Shown here one piece after another: positions 35,191 through 45,342 of a stretch of DNA of 64,000 nucleotides; within the stretch, counting starts at the first letter, position 1; each line of letters opens with the position of its first letter. The notes beneath the pieces are model-generated. The model had not been told where the DNA came from. It saw only the letters and a program-made list of their open reading frames with translations, and did no database searches. Origin of the DNA: Gemmatimonadota bacterium (GTDB lineage: Bacteria > Gemmatimonadota > Gemmatimonadetes > Longimicrobiales > Gaopeijiaceae); contig JACZXQ010000017.1 of NCBI GenBank assembly GCA_022571515.1, forward strand, positions 28,423-92,422, written 5' to 3'. Both the position numbers and the translations under genes were made by a program.

Positions 35191-36615
35191 CTACACGATC
35201 CCCCCGCCACTAAGCGCACGCACCAGCCGGTACAGGAACTCCTGCCCCTCGTAGAAGTGCCGGATGAGGATGCGTTCGTCCCGGCCATGGGCGCGGACAT
35301 CGTCCGTGTCATGGAAGAGTCCGCTCACGCCGTATACCGGGATGCCGGCCCGGCGGAGATATAGCGCGTCCGTGGCTCCTGTGGACATCACGGGGAGCAC
35401 CTTCACGCCGGGCCACATCTGCTCGGTTATGCGCTCGATCGGCCCGAGCACGGCGGGCGTGAGAGGCGAGGGTGGGCTTGGTGTGGCGGTGCCGCGCGGC
35501 TCCACCAGCACGTCGAAGGGAGCCACCAACTCCTCGAGCCGCGCCAGGACCTCGTCCGGGTCCTGACTCGGGAATATGCGGCAGTTCACGTTGGCTCGCG
35601 CCAACTGTGGCAGAGCGTTCTGCGCGTGTCCTCCCTCGAGCAGCGTGGCCACACAGGTGGTGCGTAGCCTGGCATTGTATCCTGGCTCTCGAGCCAGAAT
35701 GCGCTCGGCCCCGGAGTCCTCTGGGTTGGCGATGATGCGCCTCATCGCCTCGCCCATCTCACCCCCGACGATGTCGGCCGAGCGGCCGAAGAACGCCTCT
35801 GTGACTTCGCTGAGCATGATCGGGAAGTCGTACCCTTGCACGGCCAGCAGTGCTTGGGAGAGATCGTAGATGGCGTTCTTCTCGACCGGAAGTGACGAGT
35901 GGCCGCCCGGGTTCGTTGCAGTGAAATAAAACGACAGGAACTTCTTCTCGGAGGCCTGGACGTTGTTCGAGAGCTTGCGGCCGTTCTTCTCGAAGCCACC
36001 ACCACCTTCGTTGAGGGCGTACTCCGCGTCGATGAGGTCGCGGTGTTCCGCCAGGAGGAACTCCACGCCGTTCCGGGGCCCGCCCTCTTCATCGGCCGTG
36101 AGCGCGATGATGATGTCCCGATCGGGTACGAATCCCTCCTGTTTCATGCGGATGAGGTTGGCGGTGTAGATCGCCGCCTCGTCTTTGTCGTCCGTGACGC
36201 CCCGGCCGTAGTAGTAACCGTCCCGCTCGAGGAACTCGAAGGGGGCGAGGTCCGGACTCCAGTCCTCCGGGAGTGCCTCGACCACGTCGAGATGCGCGAG
36301 CAGCAGGATCGGGGCGCGGCCGGTGTCCCGGCCCCGCAAGCGTGCGACCAGATTGCCCTTTTTCGGCGCGTCGGCGGGCACCAGGACGTGGACGTCCTCT
36401 TCAGGGAAACCCGCGGCCAGCAGATGGCGAGCCAGTGCCCGCGCGGCCGCCGTGACGTTGCCCAGCTCGGAGTCGGTGGTGTTGATCTCGATGAGCTCCT
36501 CGAAGATCGTCCGCACAAGCGTCATGTACTCGTCGGGCGAGGTGTTCTGGGCTGTGGTCGTCTGGGGCACAAGTACACACAAGACGGCGAGTATCGATTT
36601 CAGCGATGTCCTCAT
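35191..36615 (-). CDS. Secreted M20 family metallopeptidase
   Basis: 474 residues from ATG 36615, giving a signal peptide ending TTTAQN. Zinc-site motifs: [11 protein letters not shown] (His-x-Asp), [14 protein letters not shown] with the bridging Asp, and ALTADEEGG with the catalytic and metal Glu; later [13 protein letters not shown] and the final His in SGLFHDTDD. ArgE/DapE/carboxypeptidase fold with a dimerisation lid. Likely a periplasmic dipeptidase or aminoacylase. Confidence 0.9.
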   Translation of the reverse strand: MRTSLKSILAVLCVLVPQTTTAQNTSPDEYMTLVRTIFEELIEINTTDSELGNVTAAARALARHLLAAGFPEEDVHVLVPADAPKKGNLVARLRGRDTGRAPILLLAHLDVVEALPEDWSPDLAPFEFLERDGYYYGRGVTDDKDEAAIYTANLIRMKQEGFVPDRDIIIALTADEEGGPRNGVEFLLAEHRDLIDAEYALNEGGGGFEKNGRKLSNNVQASEKKFLSFYFTATNPGGHSSLPVEKNAIYDLSQALLAVQGYDFPIMLSEVTEAFFGRSADIVGGEMGEAMRRIIANPEDSGAERILAREPGYNARLRTTCVATLLEGGHAQNALPQLARANVNCRIFPSQDPDEVLARLEELVAPFDVLVEPRGTATPSPPSPLTPAVLGPIERITEQMWPGVKVLPVMSTGATDALYLRRAGIPVYGVSGLFHDTDDVRAHGRDERILIRHFYEGQEFLYRLVRALSGGGIV

Positions 36616-36766
36616 GGGGTCCTCGAGTCGGTGTGGGGCACAGTCGCATGCTTTGCCGGCGGGTAGGTTAGGGCCCTGGAGGTCTTCGCGCACGTGCCCG
36701 ACCCGACCACCCCTCTCCTCGCCCCATGCATTCATGTACCTTGGAACTCGCGCCCGATTCCCGGAC

Positions 36767-38416
36767 ATGGAGCCTCCGATCACCGTCGACACCAAAGGAA
36801 GTCCCCTCGCCGTCCTGCGCGACGTCTTCGGCTACGAGGACTTCCGCCCCGGTCAGCTCGAGGTCATCGAAGCCGTGATCGAGGGCCGTGACTGCATCGC
36901 GCTCATGCCCACGGGGGCGGGCAAGTCCCTGACCTTCCAGGTGCCGGCCCGCATGCTGGACGGCACGGTGCTCGTGGTGTCTCCCCTGATCTCCCTCATG
37001 AAGGATCAGGTCGACGCGCTGGTCGATCTGGGTTTTCGGGCGGCCGCGATCAACTCGTCACTCGAGCCCGCCGAGCGAGAGCGGAGGCTCCAGGCGCTCA
37101 GAGCCGGAGAGTACGAGCTCGTCTATCTGGCCCCGGAGGGGCTCGACGGCCGCTTGAGCAGAGAAGCCGGCGATTGGCCGCTCTCGCTGCTCGTCGTGGA
37201 CGAGGCCCACTGCATCAGCCAGTGGGGCCACGATTTTCGGCCGTCCTACCGCCGGTTGCAAAGGCTTCGGGAGGCGCTGCGGGACGTGCCTGTGCTAGCC
37301 CTCACAGCGACCGCCACCAACGCCGTGGCCCGCGACATCATCCGGCAACTCGACATGCACGAGCCCGCCGGCTTCAAGGGTTCGTTCTTCCGCTCCAACC
37401 TGCACATCTACTGCAGGAAGAAGGGTACCGGTCCCACGCGCCGTGAGATCTTGGGGCTGATCAAGGCCCGGTCGGGACAGAGCGGCATCCTGTATTGCTC
37501 GTCGCGGAAGGCGGTCGATCAGATGGCCGACTTCCTCTGCGACCAGGGGGTGCGGGCGCTGCCCTACCACGCGGGAATGGAAGCCGCGGATCGGGCGGCG
37601 AACCAGGATGCTTTCGCCCGGGACGACGCCGACGTGATCGTCGCGACCATCGCCTTCGGCATGGGAATCGACAAGTCGAACGTGCGCTTCGTCATCCACC
37701 GGGATATGCCCAAGGACGTGGAGTCCTGGTACCAGGAGATGGGACGGGCGGGGCGGGACGGTCTGGATAGCGACTGCTTCATGTTCTACTCGTGGGCCGA
37801 CGTGAAGCAGCACGAGCGGTTCCTGAGCGACATCGATGACCCGGACCTCTACTGGGCGAAGGTCGAGGCGAGCAAGTCCCTTTTCCGGTTGGTGGAGAAC
37901 GGTGGGTGCCGGCACAGCAAGATCCTCGGCCACTTCAGCGAGGACCTCGACGCGTGCGGCACGTCCTGCGATTGGTGCACGGGCGTGAAGGCGGAGGACC
38001 TCGCGGCGGAGGGCATGATGGGCACTGTGGTGGCAGGCCCCCGACGGCGAGCACCGAAGTCCCACGATCGAGTCGCTGAGCCTCTGTCGCTCTCGGAGGA
38101 AGGGGAGGCGTTGTTTCAGCGCCTGCGAGAGCTCCGCAAGTCGATCGCGGACCAGCAGGATGTGCCGGCCTACATCGTCTTCAGCGACAAGACCCTTCAT
38201 GCGATGGCCGAGGCATGCCCGGCTACGCCCGGGGAGCTCTTGGCCGTCTCGGGTGTCGGGCCCATGAAGCTCGAACGCTACGGAGAGGCGTTTTTGGAGG
38301 TGGTGAGCGCAGGGCCCGCTCTGGAAGACGCCCCTACGAGATCGGACCCGCCAGCTTCGCTTCCGCGACGACGAGGAGGATCGCCCGCTGAACCGCGAGG
38401 TACGCGTCGCGGTTGA
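36767..38416 (+). CDS. recQ: RecQ-type helicase without the winged-helix domain
   Basis: 549 residues from ATG 36767 (ATG 36734 is possible). Helicase core: [46 protein letters not shown] and the motif [15 protein letters not shown] zinc subdomain has C..C..C ([23 protein letters not shown]) ending near residue 404. HRDC then starts at about 440 ([27 protein letters not shown]). Only about 35 residues separate them, so the RQC winged helix is missing. The C-terminal Arg/Pro tail overlaps the convergent peptidase gene by 83 bases. Confidence 0.9.
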   Translation: MEPPITVDTKGSPLAVLRDVFGYEDFRPGQLEVIEAVIEGRDCIALMPTGAGKSLTFQVPARMLDGTVLVVSPLISLMKDQVDALVDLGFRAAAINSSLEPAERERRLQALRAGEYELVYLAPEGLDGRLSREAGDWPLSLLVVDEAHCISQWGHDFRPSYRRLQRLREALRDVPVLALTATATNAVARDIIRQLDMHEPAGFKGSFFRSNLHIYCRKKGTGPTRREILGLIKARSGQSGILYCSSRKAVDQMADFLCDQGVRALPYHAGMEAADRAANQDAFARDDADVIVATIAFGMGIDKSNVRFVIHRDMPKDVESWYQEMGRAGRDGLDSDCFMFYSWADVKQHERFLSDIDDPDLYWAKVEASKSLFRLVENGGCRHSKILGHFSEDLDACGTSCDWCTGVKAEDLAAEGMMGTVVAGPRRRAPKSHDRVAEPLSLSEEGEALFQRLRELRKSIADQQDVPAYIVFSDKTLHAMAEACPATPGELLAVSGVGPMKLERYGEAFLEVVSAGPALEDAPTRSDPPASLPRRRGGSPAEPRGTRRG

Positions 38417-39632
38417 TCCAGTACTCGTCCGGTGCGTGACCGTTCGCGCCCACCCCACCCCGTCCGATGGTCACCGCCGGGACTCCTAGCGCGATGGGGA
38501 CATTCGAGTCCGTCGACGAGCGCGCGAGCTCCCCTTCGATGCCGAAGTATGCCGTCGAGGCCAACGCGCGCTGAACGAGCGGGGCGTCGTCCGCCATCTC
38601 GCCGGAAGGCCTGAGGCCGATGCGGTCCTTGTCGACCGTGAGCGGGCGTCCTTCCCGTCTGAGCCCGTTCTCTTCCTCGAGCGCACGATCCATGGCGGCG
38701 AGAAACACCTCCTCGATCCGGTCGAGGCTCGCGGGGCTGAGCGCCCGCATGTCGACCTCCATCCACGATTCGAAAGGCACGGAGTTCACCGAGGTGCCCC
38801 CTCCGATGCGGCCGACGTTGTAGCTCGTCTTCGTCCCGGAGCGGGTGAGCGTGTCGGCGACGTCCTGGAAGTAGCGCACCGCCCGGCTCATGGCGTGTGC
38901 CGGGTTCGCGGTGCCGAACGCGCCCCATGAATGACCGCCGGGTCCTTTGAAGGTGACTCGATAGCGTACCGAGCCGAGGCCCATCGATACGATGCGGGCG
39001 AGACCTCCTCCGTCAACGTCGATCCAGACGTCCGGCCGCAGCCCACCTTCCCGATAAAGGTGCTTCATGCCCCGCAGGTCGCCGAGCCCCTCTTCGCCGA
39101 CCACGCCGACGAAGAGGATATCGCCATCGGTGCGCACGTCGGCCTCCTCCATCGCGCGGAGCGCCGACAGGACGACGACCAGCCCACGCGTGTCATCGCC
39201 CACCCCGGGCGCGAAGAGCGTGTCGCCCACTTGGCGGATCGTCACGTCGGTACCCTCGGGGAACACGGTGTCGAGGTGTCCGCCGAAGCCGATCGTACGG
39301 GCTCCGGACCGGCCGCGTCGCAACCCGATGACGTTGCCCTCGCGGTCCGTCCAGACCGAGTCGGCTCCCGCCTCGAGCAATAGCTCGGCGAAACGCTCCC
39401 CACGAGCCTCTTCCATGAAAGGTGGGGCCGGGATCTCGGTCAGTTCGATAAGACGCTCGAGCGCCCAGTCGTCGTGCTCCTCGGCGAGGCGCATCGCAGC
39501 CGAGACGGCGGCATTGTCCGCGAGCGTTCGGATCTCCTCTACGTACTCGCGCGCTACCTGCTGAGCCGCGAGGGGCTGCGAGCCGAAGGTGAGTCCTGCG
39601 AGGGCGAAGAGGGTCGTCAGCTGTCTACGCAC
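38334..39632 (-). CDS. Secreted M20 family peptidase, second copy
   Basis: 432 residues from a GTG at 39632 with signal peptide ending PLAAQQ. Metal-site motifs are [14 protein letters not shown] (His-x-Asp), GVGDDTRG (bridging Asp), [16 protein letters not shown] (Glu-Glu) and the late HAPDEYW His. This is the PepT/CPG2-like group, different from the M20 gene at 35.2 kb. Probably cleaves small peptides or aminoacyl conjugates outside the cytoplasm. Its 3' end overlaps recQ tail to tail. Confidence 0.88.
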   Translation of the reverse strand: MRRQLTTLFALAGLTFGSQPLAAQQVAREYVEEIRTLADNAAVSAAMRLAEEHDDWALERLIELTEIPAPPFMEEARGERFAELLLEAGADSVWTDREGNVIGLRRGRSGARTIGFGGHLDTVFPEGTDVTIRQVGDTLFAPGVGDDTRGLVVVLSALRAMEEADVRTDGDILFVGVVGEEGLGDLRGMKHLYREGGLRPDVWIDVDGGGLARIVSMGLGSVRYRVTFKGPGGHSWGAFGTANPAHAMSRAVRYFQDVADTLTRSGTKTSYNVGRIGGGTSVNSVPFESWMEVDMRALSPASLDRIEEVFLAAMDRALEEENGLRREGRPLTVDKDRIGLRPSGEMADDAPLVQRALASTAYFGIEGELARSSTDSNVPIALGVPAVTIGRGGVGANGHAPDEYWINRDAYLAVQRAILLVVAEAKLAGPIS

Positions 39633-39995
39633 GTGTTGATTCTCCAGGGTTCCGGTCGTGGTGGGTCGGTAAACCTACTAGGGACGACTACGCCATGGGA
39701 GACCGGGCCCCGTCGTGGCGGTCGTCGCCCTGGCCCGTGAGCTCGTCGGCTTACTCTGAGCCCCAAGGGCCTAACCGGCGCATATCAGTAGGATCATCGT
39801 CGAAGCTGTCCTCGGGTTCTCATCAAGACTTGACGTCAGCCCTTTCATATCAGGCTGAGTATTGGCACAGGGTGAGTGAGCCGCAAGCGTTGAATTCAGG
39901 TGGGTGCGACCGCACGTTCTGCCGTCTGGGCGCGAGGGGTGCGGCACGTAAATGTTGCACCCCCCGGATTTGGCGAATGTGACAAGGATCAGTGA
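39633..39995 (+). other. Intergenic stretch with IS110 3' scrap
   Basis: 363 bases before the MaoC gene. Apart from the short IS110-like coding end at about 39700-39759, I see no gene. It also holds the ends of two divergent promoters that I could not place. Confidence 0.5.
39700..39759 (+). mobile_element. Possible IS110-family transposase C-terminal scrap
   Basis: In one frame the bases encode VVAVVALARELVGLL followed by TGA (39757-39759), matching the usual closing of IS110/IS116 transposases ('VVAVARELVGFLW'). The reading does not continue convincingly upstream, so this is a short decayed 3' end. Confidence 0.4.
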
Positions 39996-40418
39996 ATGAT
40001 GGTAGGACTAACCCTCGAGCCGGGCCGGAAGGCAACCCGATCCCTGACGTTGACCGCGGATCAGGTTCGAGCCTTCGCGGAGCTGACCGGTGATTACAAT
40101 CCTCTCCATTTCGACGAAGATTTCGCTTCCGGCACTCCCTTTGGGCGACTCGTTGTACAGGGCGGACCGACGACTGGACTGCTCCATGCTCTGGTGGCGA
40201 TGGACATGCCTGGGCCGGGAACAGTGTTCCTGAGTCAGGACTGGAAGTTCACCGCGCCCGTCTTCATAGGCGATACCATCACGGCTGAGGCCGAGGTGAT
40301 CAGCGTGCACGAGACGAAGCCTGTTTGCCGACTCGCGATCACCGTTGTGCGTCAGGACGGTGAGCAGGTTCTCGAAGGTGAGGCGTGGTGCTACACGTTC
40401 GCCCCACGGCCGGAGTGA
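39996..40418 (+). CDS. MaoC-like hydratase
   Basis: 140 residues, single hotdog domain. MaoC signature: LTGDYNPLHFDEDFASGTPFG with catalytic Asp and His, then LVVQGGPTTGLLHAL. Length and motif fit (R)-specific enoyl-CoA hydratases and MaoC dehydratases that supply 3-hydroxyacyl units. An ATG at 39999 immediately follows the one used. Cytosolic. Confidence 0.88.
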   Translation: MMVGLTLEPGRKATRSLTLTADQVRAFAELTGDYNPLHFDEDFASGTPFGRLVVQGGPTTGLLHALVAMDMPGPGTVFLSQDWKFTAPVFIGDTITAEAEVISVHETKPVCRLAITVVRQDGEQVLEGEAWCYTFAPRPE

Positions 40419-40424
40419 CCTCGG

Positions 40425-41195
40425 CTAGCGTGCTATTCCCACACCGCCTGTCTCGGGCACTTGGTTCTGCCAGAAGAATCCGGGCAGCGGCCGCTGCCGC
40501 GGGTAGATCTCGTCCAGGGTGTGACCGTCGTAGAGGCGGCCGTTCTTCATGATGGGCGAGATCGCGGTCGAGTTGCGGATGCCCTCCAGGGGGCTCTCGT
40601 CGAAGACCAGGATGTCGGCGAGCTTGCCCGCCGTGACGAGGTCCGCGACGAACCGGGCATGTTTGTAGAACACGTGCTCCTCGTCACGGAGCCATCCGGC
40701 TCCGCCGCTCCCGCGACGGCTGGCCCTCGACTCCAACTCTTCGTACGGCGTGAAATGCCGGAGCTTGGGATCGTCGAGCACACCTCGACCTCATAGTCGA
40801 AGTGGTCGAAGTGCCTGTCTCGCGGTCGTAAATGGAGAGTTGGTAGAGCGGGAACACGGCGTTGTATTGGTGACGACCGTTCCGGGATGCGTACCACACG
40901 TACTGTCCGTCGGCGCCGAAGGCCGCCCCGGCCATATGCGCCTGCTCGTTCCACCATTGTGAAGCTCGGTCCCGCTCCCACCGTCCACGTCGTACAGCCA
41001 GAGCTTGAGATTCCGACGGCCCTTCGAGGCCACGACGTATTGGCCGTCCGGCGCCCCCTCAGGCGAAAGGGAATCCCCCGTTCTCCCGGCCCGCAGTCTC
41101 CTGGGCGGACAGCCCGGCGGAGTCGGCGAGGAAGGCCAGGGTGCGACCACGAGGGCCGCTGCGACGGCGAGTGCTCTGATGGAGTATCTCGACAT
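40425..41195 (-). pseudogene. Degraded propeller-amidohydrolase gene
   Basis: Remnant of a TolB-like beta-propeller plus amidohydrolase protein, normally over 1000 residues, here about 257 codons over three frames. From an ATG near 41195, one frame gives a signal-like start and a propeller blade (DGQYVVASKGRRNLKLWLYDVDGGSGTELHNGG). A shift then yields AGAAFGADGQYVWYASRNGRHQYNAVFPLYQLSIYDRETGTST; a third frame gives PKLRHFTPYEELESRASRR and a C-terminal ADILVFDESPLEGIRNST. The join LVTAG/KLADILV shows the metal-centre region is deleted. Non-functional. Confidence 0.8.
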
Positions 41196-41295
41196 TGGAC
41201 GCGTGGGTTCAGGGCGGTTCGAATCCGGGCGGCCTAGCAAGGTCACTACGCCGACATATGGCAAAGCGACCTTTGGTGCCGGTGTCTGCCGGGGG

Positions 41296-42546
41296 CTAGA
41301 TCCAGTCGAGCGACGCGGGGTCGAATCCGACGGCGTCCCGAACGATGGCTTTGTACACGCCCGGTCCACCCGCCGCGTTCGTGAGCACCACGAGCGTGCG
41401 CCCGGCCGTGACGTCACCGATGACGAACGAGTGGAAGTCTCCGTTGTTGCCCCAGTGCCACACGTAGCGTGAGTCGCCCCGGTCTTCGAGAGCGAACCCA
41501 AGCCCCCATGCCAACGGTCCTTGGACGGTAGTGTGCAGCGTTAGCATCAAGGCGCGTGATTCGGGGCTCAGGGCTGCCGGCCCGGGTGGCGGAGAGTCCA
41601 GCACTTGTGCGGTGAACAGGGCGTACTGCGCCGCGGTGGTCAGAAGTGAAGCCGCAGCGTTGGGCACCAGTCCGCCGGCTGCCGGCTCCCGTGAGGGGTC
41701 TTCCTCCCGGGCCGCCGACACGAGGTCGTCCCACATCCAGTTTTCCGCCGGTTTGCTCCACTTCGCCGCGATCTCATGATGGGCGCGAGCCATGGTCAGG
41801 TGCATCCCGCCACGCGTCGGTTCGCCCTGTCGATTATGGCCCGTGGCCATGCGGTCGGCGAAGGACGGATTCCATAGGAACGTCGTAGCATCCAATCCGA
41901 GCGGGTCGAAAAGACGCTCGCGCATGAGGCGCACGAACCCCGTCCCCGTGATCTGCTCGAGTACGCGGAGCAGCCAGACGAAGCCCTCGCCCGAGTACTG
42001 GTATTGCGAGCCCGGCTCGAAAGAGAGCGGGAACTCCGTGTCCTTCGGCCGGCGCCAGTTGCGCAGGCCTGAACTCTGGCTCATCAGATGTCTAGCCGTG
42101 AGGCGGCGCGCTCTCGGGTCGTCGAGCAACTGGGCCGGCTCCACGTACTCGACGAGTGGCCGGTCGATGTCGAGCAGTCCCTCGTCACGAAGCAGCATCG
42201 CTACATAGGCGACGGGTGGCTTCGACAGCGAGGCCGCCTCGAACACCGTATGCTCGTTCGCCGGTTCACCGGTGGTGGAATTCCGGACGCCAAGGGCGCG
42301 CGCGAAGGTCACTTCGCCCCCCTCGACCACGCCGATCGAAACCGCTGGAACCGAGGCCTCTCGCATGAGATCCGGCAGCCGCTGGAGAAGCGCTTCCGAG
42401 GGGATCCAGGTCCCGCGTTGCGCTTGGGCCGGTCCCCTCCCGGGATTCAGGAGGCGTTCCAATGCAGCGGCCGGCGTCGCGGCCACAGACCCGAGAAGGA
42501 GTCCGGAGGTGGTCAGGAACGAGCGGCGTGGAACGTTCGAATCCAT
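41296..42546 (-). CDS. Tat-exported serine beta-lactamase-like hydrolase
   Basis: 416 residues with a Tat-like signal (PRRSFLTTSGLLLGS). Class C beta-lactamase/EstB fold: SxxK motif in AASLSKPPVAY (S about 107), Tyr motif YQYSGEG, and late HWGNNGDF in place of KTG. A penicillin-binding-protein-like esterase or peptidase; resistance function should not be assumed. It starts 101 bases upstream of the amidohydrolase remnant on the same strand. Confidence 0.85.
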   Translation of the reverse strand: MDSNVPRRSFLTTSGLLLGSVAATPAAALERLLNPGRGPAQAQRGTWIPSEALLQRLPDLMREASVPAVSIGVVEGGEVTFARALGVRNSTTGEPANEHTVFEAASLSKPPVAYVAMLLRDEGLLDIDRPLVEYVEPAQLLDDPRARRLTARHLMSQSSGLRNWRRPKDTEFPLSFEPGSQYQYSGEGFVWLLRVLEQITGTGFVRLMRERLFDPLGLDATTFLWNPSFADRMATGHNRQGEPTRGGMHLTMARAHHEIAAKWSKPAENWMWDDLVSAAREEDPSREPAAGGLVPNAAASLLTTAAQYALFTAQVLDSPPPGPAALSPESRALMLTLHTTVQGPLAWGLGFALEDRGDSRYVWHWGNNGDFHSFVIGDVTAGRTLVVLTNAAGGPGVYKAIVRDAVGFDPASLDWI

Positions 42547-42648
42547 GAAAACCCTCCCAGTGACTCCCCGTCTTGTTTCCGGACCCTCGAATCGGCCCGA
42601 TCGGCGACAGGCAGCGTAGATCCAGCCCGTGACCGGGGCAAGACGAGG

Positions 42649-43302
42649 TCAGGCTCCCCGAATCGCCGCACCAACCTCAGCTATTATCGACCGCCCTCCC
42701 CGGTAGATCGTCATTCCATGATCCCCAGTATTCAGTAAGAGCAGGGCGTCGGAACGACCGTAGCACTTCATGAGATCCAGCATCATGGCTTCCTCGCCGC
42801 TCCACGGGAACCCGTACACCACGTCGAAGTCCTCCAAGGGATGCCCCAACTCCAGGTAGCCCGACGTCCCTTCACCGATGGTGCCGAGGTGTTCACCTTC
42901 TCGCCTGCCTCGGAAGCGGTACCCCGTGGGGAGTAGGCTCCCGGCGGCAAAGCGCGCACCCGAGCCCCAGGCATCAGCGAGACCTCTCGCCTCCCCAACC
43001 AGATCCACGTCCAGTTCGATTCCATAGGCCTCGAATCCGAGAAGGTCAGCCATGATCGTAATGACCCCTGTGGCGGACCCCCACTCGAGGAAGCGTCGAC
43101 CGGGCGCGCGCACAGATATCAACGCTGGGAGCACATCCTCATACTCGGCGGCGACGAAGGGGTGGAACGACTCACGGCGGACCCGCACGTCGAACCGGCT
43201 CCAGATCTCCCAGCCCTCGTAGCAAATCTCCTTCAGCCGGGTGAGGAGGTCCGCGTCCAATGGTGGTTGCCCATCAGTATGCGTGGCTTGGTCTCTCTCC
43301 AT
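42649..43302 (-). CDS. Class I methyltransferase-like protein
   Basis: 217 residues from ATG 43302; the longer open frame continues into IS110 debris and should not be included. The SAM-binding region is FLEWGSATGVITIMADLLGFEAYGIELDVDLVGEARGLAD (about 85-125), a motif I-like EWGSATG and an acidic residue ending strand 2 (ELD). The DFDVVYGFPWSGEEAMMLDLM segment matches motif IV-post I. Substrate unknown. Confidence 0.7.
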   Translation of the reverse strand: MERDQATHTDGQPPLDADLLTRLKEICYEGWEIWSRFDVRVRRESFHPFVAAEYEDVLPALISVRAPGRRFLEWGSATGVITIMADLLGFEAYGIELDVDLVGEARGLADAWGSGARFAAGSLLPTGYRFRGRREGEHLGTIGEGTSGYLELGHPLEDFDVVYGFPWSGEEAMMLDLMKCYGRSDALLLLNTGDHGMTIYRGGRSIIAEVGAAIRGA

Positions 43303-43472
43303 GGTGGGCTGAACATAGCCCAGCTCGGCGAGTTCGCGGAAAGTCGGCAGGGCAGCCCCATGGGGGCTACCTGAGGAATTCTTGTTTGCTCGTATCCATG
43401 GGATTCGAGCCGTACCTTCGGGACGGCCATGCTCCGCGAAAACCTCGTCGGCCTTGACGGAGTTGACGTTTG

Positions 43473-43569
43473 GGTCTGCACCGCCTGCGTGCCCAGACGT
43501 TTTCCGCTCGGCCCTACCACCGCCAGCGTGCAGCTTGACGCATGTACGTCCAGTCCTAATACGTGTCCA
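43473..43569 (-). mobile_element. IS110-family transposase N-terminal fragment
   Basis: One minus-strand frame reads HVLGLDVHASSCTLAVVGPSGKRLGTQAV, the start of an IS110 transposase with the first acid of its DEDD site (GLDVH). The natural ATG at 43569 reads MDTY and then a stop. Restoring one CGTA copy would rejoin MDTY to VLGLD, so a 4-base deletion in a repeat explains the break. No later IS110 domain follows. Confidence 0.7.
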
Positions 43570-43699
43570 TGTGCGCTCTCCTCTTCGGTTCGTAGGATTC
43601 TTCCTGGCACTCCCAAGAGTGCACCCACTCCAGGGGGAGACCGCCTCTCCGCCGAAGCATGATGACGAGGTCATTTTCTGGGCGACACACCTTTAAGGT

Positions 43700-43780
43700 G
43701 CGGAGATCGACCTGTTGCTGCGTCGAGGAGACGAGTCGCATGGGGTGGAGTGCAAGCGATCCGATACGCCGCGGTTGGAT
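43700..43780 (+). pseudogene. Scrap of a DUF4143 ATPase C-terminus
   Basis: The frame from 43700 reads [26 protein letters not shown], the pattern of the DUF4143/AAA ATPase C-terminal nuclease-like end ('AEIDLVLE...GVEFKRADAPRLTPSM'). A stop lies just upstream, and the frame leaves the pattern after about 27 codons. It overlaps out of frame with the start of the kinase gene. Confidence 0.5.
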
Positions 43781-44642
43781 CTCCGAGGTGCAGGCCAATG
43801 TCGATGAGCTGAAGGGCAAGGAAAGGGAGTTGCAGGAAGCGTATGTGGTGCTACAGGCGTCCCACGAGGCTCACAAATCCGCGCAGCTGCAACTCATTCA
43901 TGTAGAGAAGCTCGAGTCGGTCGGCCTTCTGGCCGCCGGTGTGGCCCACGAGGTGAAGAACCCCCTGACGACGCTGCTCACGGGAGTCCAGTACCTCAGG
44001 GAATTCGCTCCCCCCGAGGACGACGAGGGCAAACAGCTCCTCGAAGACATGTGGCTCGCGGTCAAGAGGGCGGACTCGGTCATCAAGGGGCTCCTGGACT
44101 ACTCCAGGGCCCGGGAGCTGTTCTTGAAAGAGGAGAACGTGAACGAATTGGTGGAACGGACCCTACAGTTCGTGAAGCACGAGTGTGACAAGAGGCGCAT
44201 CAAGGTGACGAGGGACTTCGGGCAGGAGCTGCCGCGGGTCACGATGGACGGCTATAAAGTGCAGCAGGTGCTGGTCAACCTGTTCACGAACGCGACCCAC
44301 GCCATGTCCGAGGGTGGGTCGCTGACGGTAAGGACCACCTGTAGAAGTGTGCAGCCACAGGCTGAGTCTCCTGCGGGTGCGCACGTCGGTCGGGACACCG
44401 ATGAGATGCCATCGGAGGTCGTAGTCGAAGTTCAGGACACGGGCCCGGGAATCCCCGAGGAAAGCCTGACGAAGATCTTCGATCCGTTCTTCACCACGAA
44501 GCCCACTGGGCAGGGTACTGGCCTCGGGCTCGCAGTCTCGCGTCAAATCATGGAAATGCACGGAGGTACGCTCGACATTCAGAACAACGAGTCGGGCGTG
44601 CGTGCCAGGCTCGTATTCAGACCGGTAGCCAGAGGGGGTTGA
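43740..44642 (+). CDS. Sensor-less histidine kinase
   Basis: About 300 residues from ATG 43740; an ATG at 43659 is also in frame. A short coiled-coil ([24 protein letters not shown]) precedes HisKA with the H-box [14 protein letters not shown], then HATPase motifs: N-box [13 protein letters not shown]1 DTGPGI, F-box IFDPFFTT and G2 GTGLGLAV. The usual input domain is absent: the first codons lie in DUF4143 debris. Probably truncated or soluble kinase. The response regulator follows at once (stop 44642, ATG 44645). Confidence 0.88.
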   Translation: MGWSASDPIRRGWISEVQANVDELKGKERELQEAYVVLQASHEAHKSAQLQLIHVEKLESVGLLAAGVAHEVKNPLTTLLTGVQYLREFAPPEDDEGKQLLEDMWLAVKRADSVIKGLLDYSRARELFLKEENVNELVERTLQFVKHECDKRRIKVTRDFGQELPRVTMDGYKVQQVLVNLFTNATHAMSEGGSLTVRTTCRSVQPQAESPAGAHVGRDTDEMPSEVVVEVQDTGPGIPEESLTKIFDPFFTTKPTGQGTGLGLAVSRQIMEMHGGTLDIQNNESGVRARLVFRPVARGG

Positions 44643-44644
44643 GA

Positions 44645-45031
44645 ATGGAAGACAAGAAGAAGATCCTCCTCGTAGACGACGAAGAGAGCATCACTCGTAC
44701 GCTGAAGCTCTTTCTCGACCGCAGGGGTGGGTTTGAGGTGAGGACGGAGAACCGGGGATCGCAGGCCGTCCGGGTAGCCCGGGACTTCCGACCCGATCTC
44801 ATCGTTCTGGACGTCGTCATGCCGGACTCGGATGGTGGCGCCATCGCCCAGGATCTCGGCGAGGATCCTGAGTTGCAGAGCATCCCGATCATCTTCCTGA
44901 CCGCCATCATCAAAGAGCAGGAGATCGGGGGCCATGGAAAGGCGATTGGTGGCGGTGTTCATACCTATCTTGCCAAGCCCGTGGAGCCCGACGTACTGAT
45001 AAGCCACATCCAGGAACGGCTGGGAGTTTAG
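44645..45031 (+). CDS. CheY-like response regulator, receiver domain only
   Basis: 128 residues. Acid pocket D11-D12, phosphoacceptor D56 in LIVLDVVMPD, Thr in IFLTAI and Lys in YLAKPVEP. There is no output domain, so it acts through protein interaction or onward phosphotransfer. It starts two bases after the kinase stop, a clear partner pair. SusC is the next gene, but a 364-base gap filled with IS debris makes direct co-transcription unlikely. Confidence 0.93.
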   Translation: MEDKKKILLVDDEESITRTLKLFLDRRGGFEVRTENRGSQAVRVARDFRPDLIVLDVVMPDSDGGAIAQDLGEDPELQSIPIIFLTAIIKEQEIGGHGKAIGGGVHTYLAKPVEPDVLISHIQERLGV

Positions 45032-45036
45032 CCCGT

Positions 45037-45147
45037 CCTGTTCCAATATTCGATCAACCGATCAAGCGGCTTTCGACAGTAACGGCGGAGGCGACCTAAC
45101 CCCCTGTAAACTCACCGACTTATACGATCGGCTGCGTTTTGGAACGG
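45037..45147 (-). mobile_element. Internally deleted integrase-type IS remnant, copy 1
   Basis: Two blocks match the 51.4 kb remnant: CCTGTTCCAATATTCGATC followed by AACCGATCAAGCGGC (45037-45070), and the stretch from CGGAGGCGACCTAACCCCCT to about 45147. The roughly 170 bases found between them at 51.4 kb are missing here. It reads as an old copy that lost its coding end. Confidence 0.7.
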
Positions 45148-45155
45148 GGGGGGGG
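45146..45155 (+). repeat. Homopolymer tract of 10 G
   Basis: Ten consecutive G inside the IS debris, about 240 bases upstream of the SusC start. Prone to slippage; a C run of seven follows near 45240. Confidence 0.9.
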
Positions 45156-45342
45156 AGATTCCCCACAGTCAGATTGGGGGAAATCCCTACAGCCGCGCGT
45201 CTAACCGCCGTCCTACCTTTCATTTCTCGCTGAGATGTGCCCCCCCGCCCAGATGCACGCTGCCGCAAGATCACGACGCCCTTTGGTCGGCTTCGGTGGC
45301 GCCAAGCGCCTAGTGGGCGCTGTGTTTGACCCCGCCTAAAGC

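Noticed and set aside
36323..36766. N-terminal extension of the recQ frame
   Set aside because: The added 148 residues are Arg/Ser-rich and overlap the divergent M20 peptidase; the helicase begins near 36767.
41208..41235. GGTTCGAATCC resembling a tRNA T-loop
   Set aside because: The flanking bases pair for only three of five stem positions, and no acceptor or anticodon arm can be drawn around it.
41296..42546. Possible antibiotic-resistance beta-lactamase
   Set aside because: The fold is shared by many esterases and peptidases, the late motif is HWG rather than KTG, and it has no resistance context.
42649..43674. 341-codon version of the methyltransferase-like gene
   Set aside because: The first 124 codons run through IS110 debris in a different frame from the transposase; the real start is near 43302.
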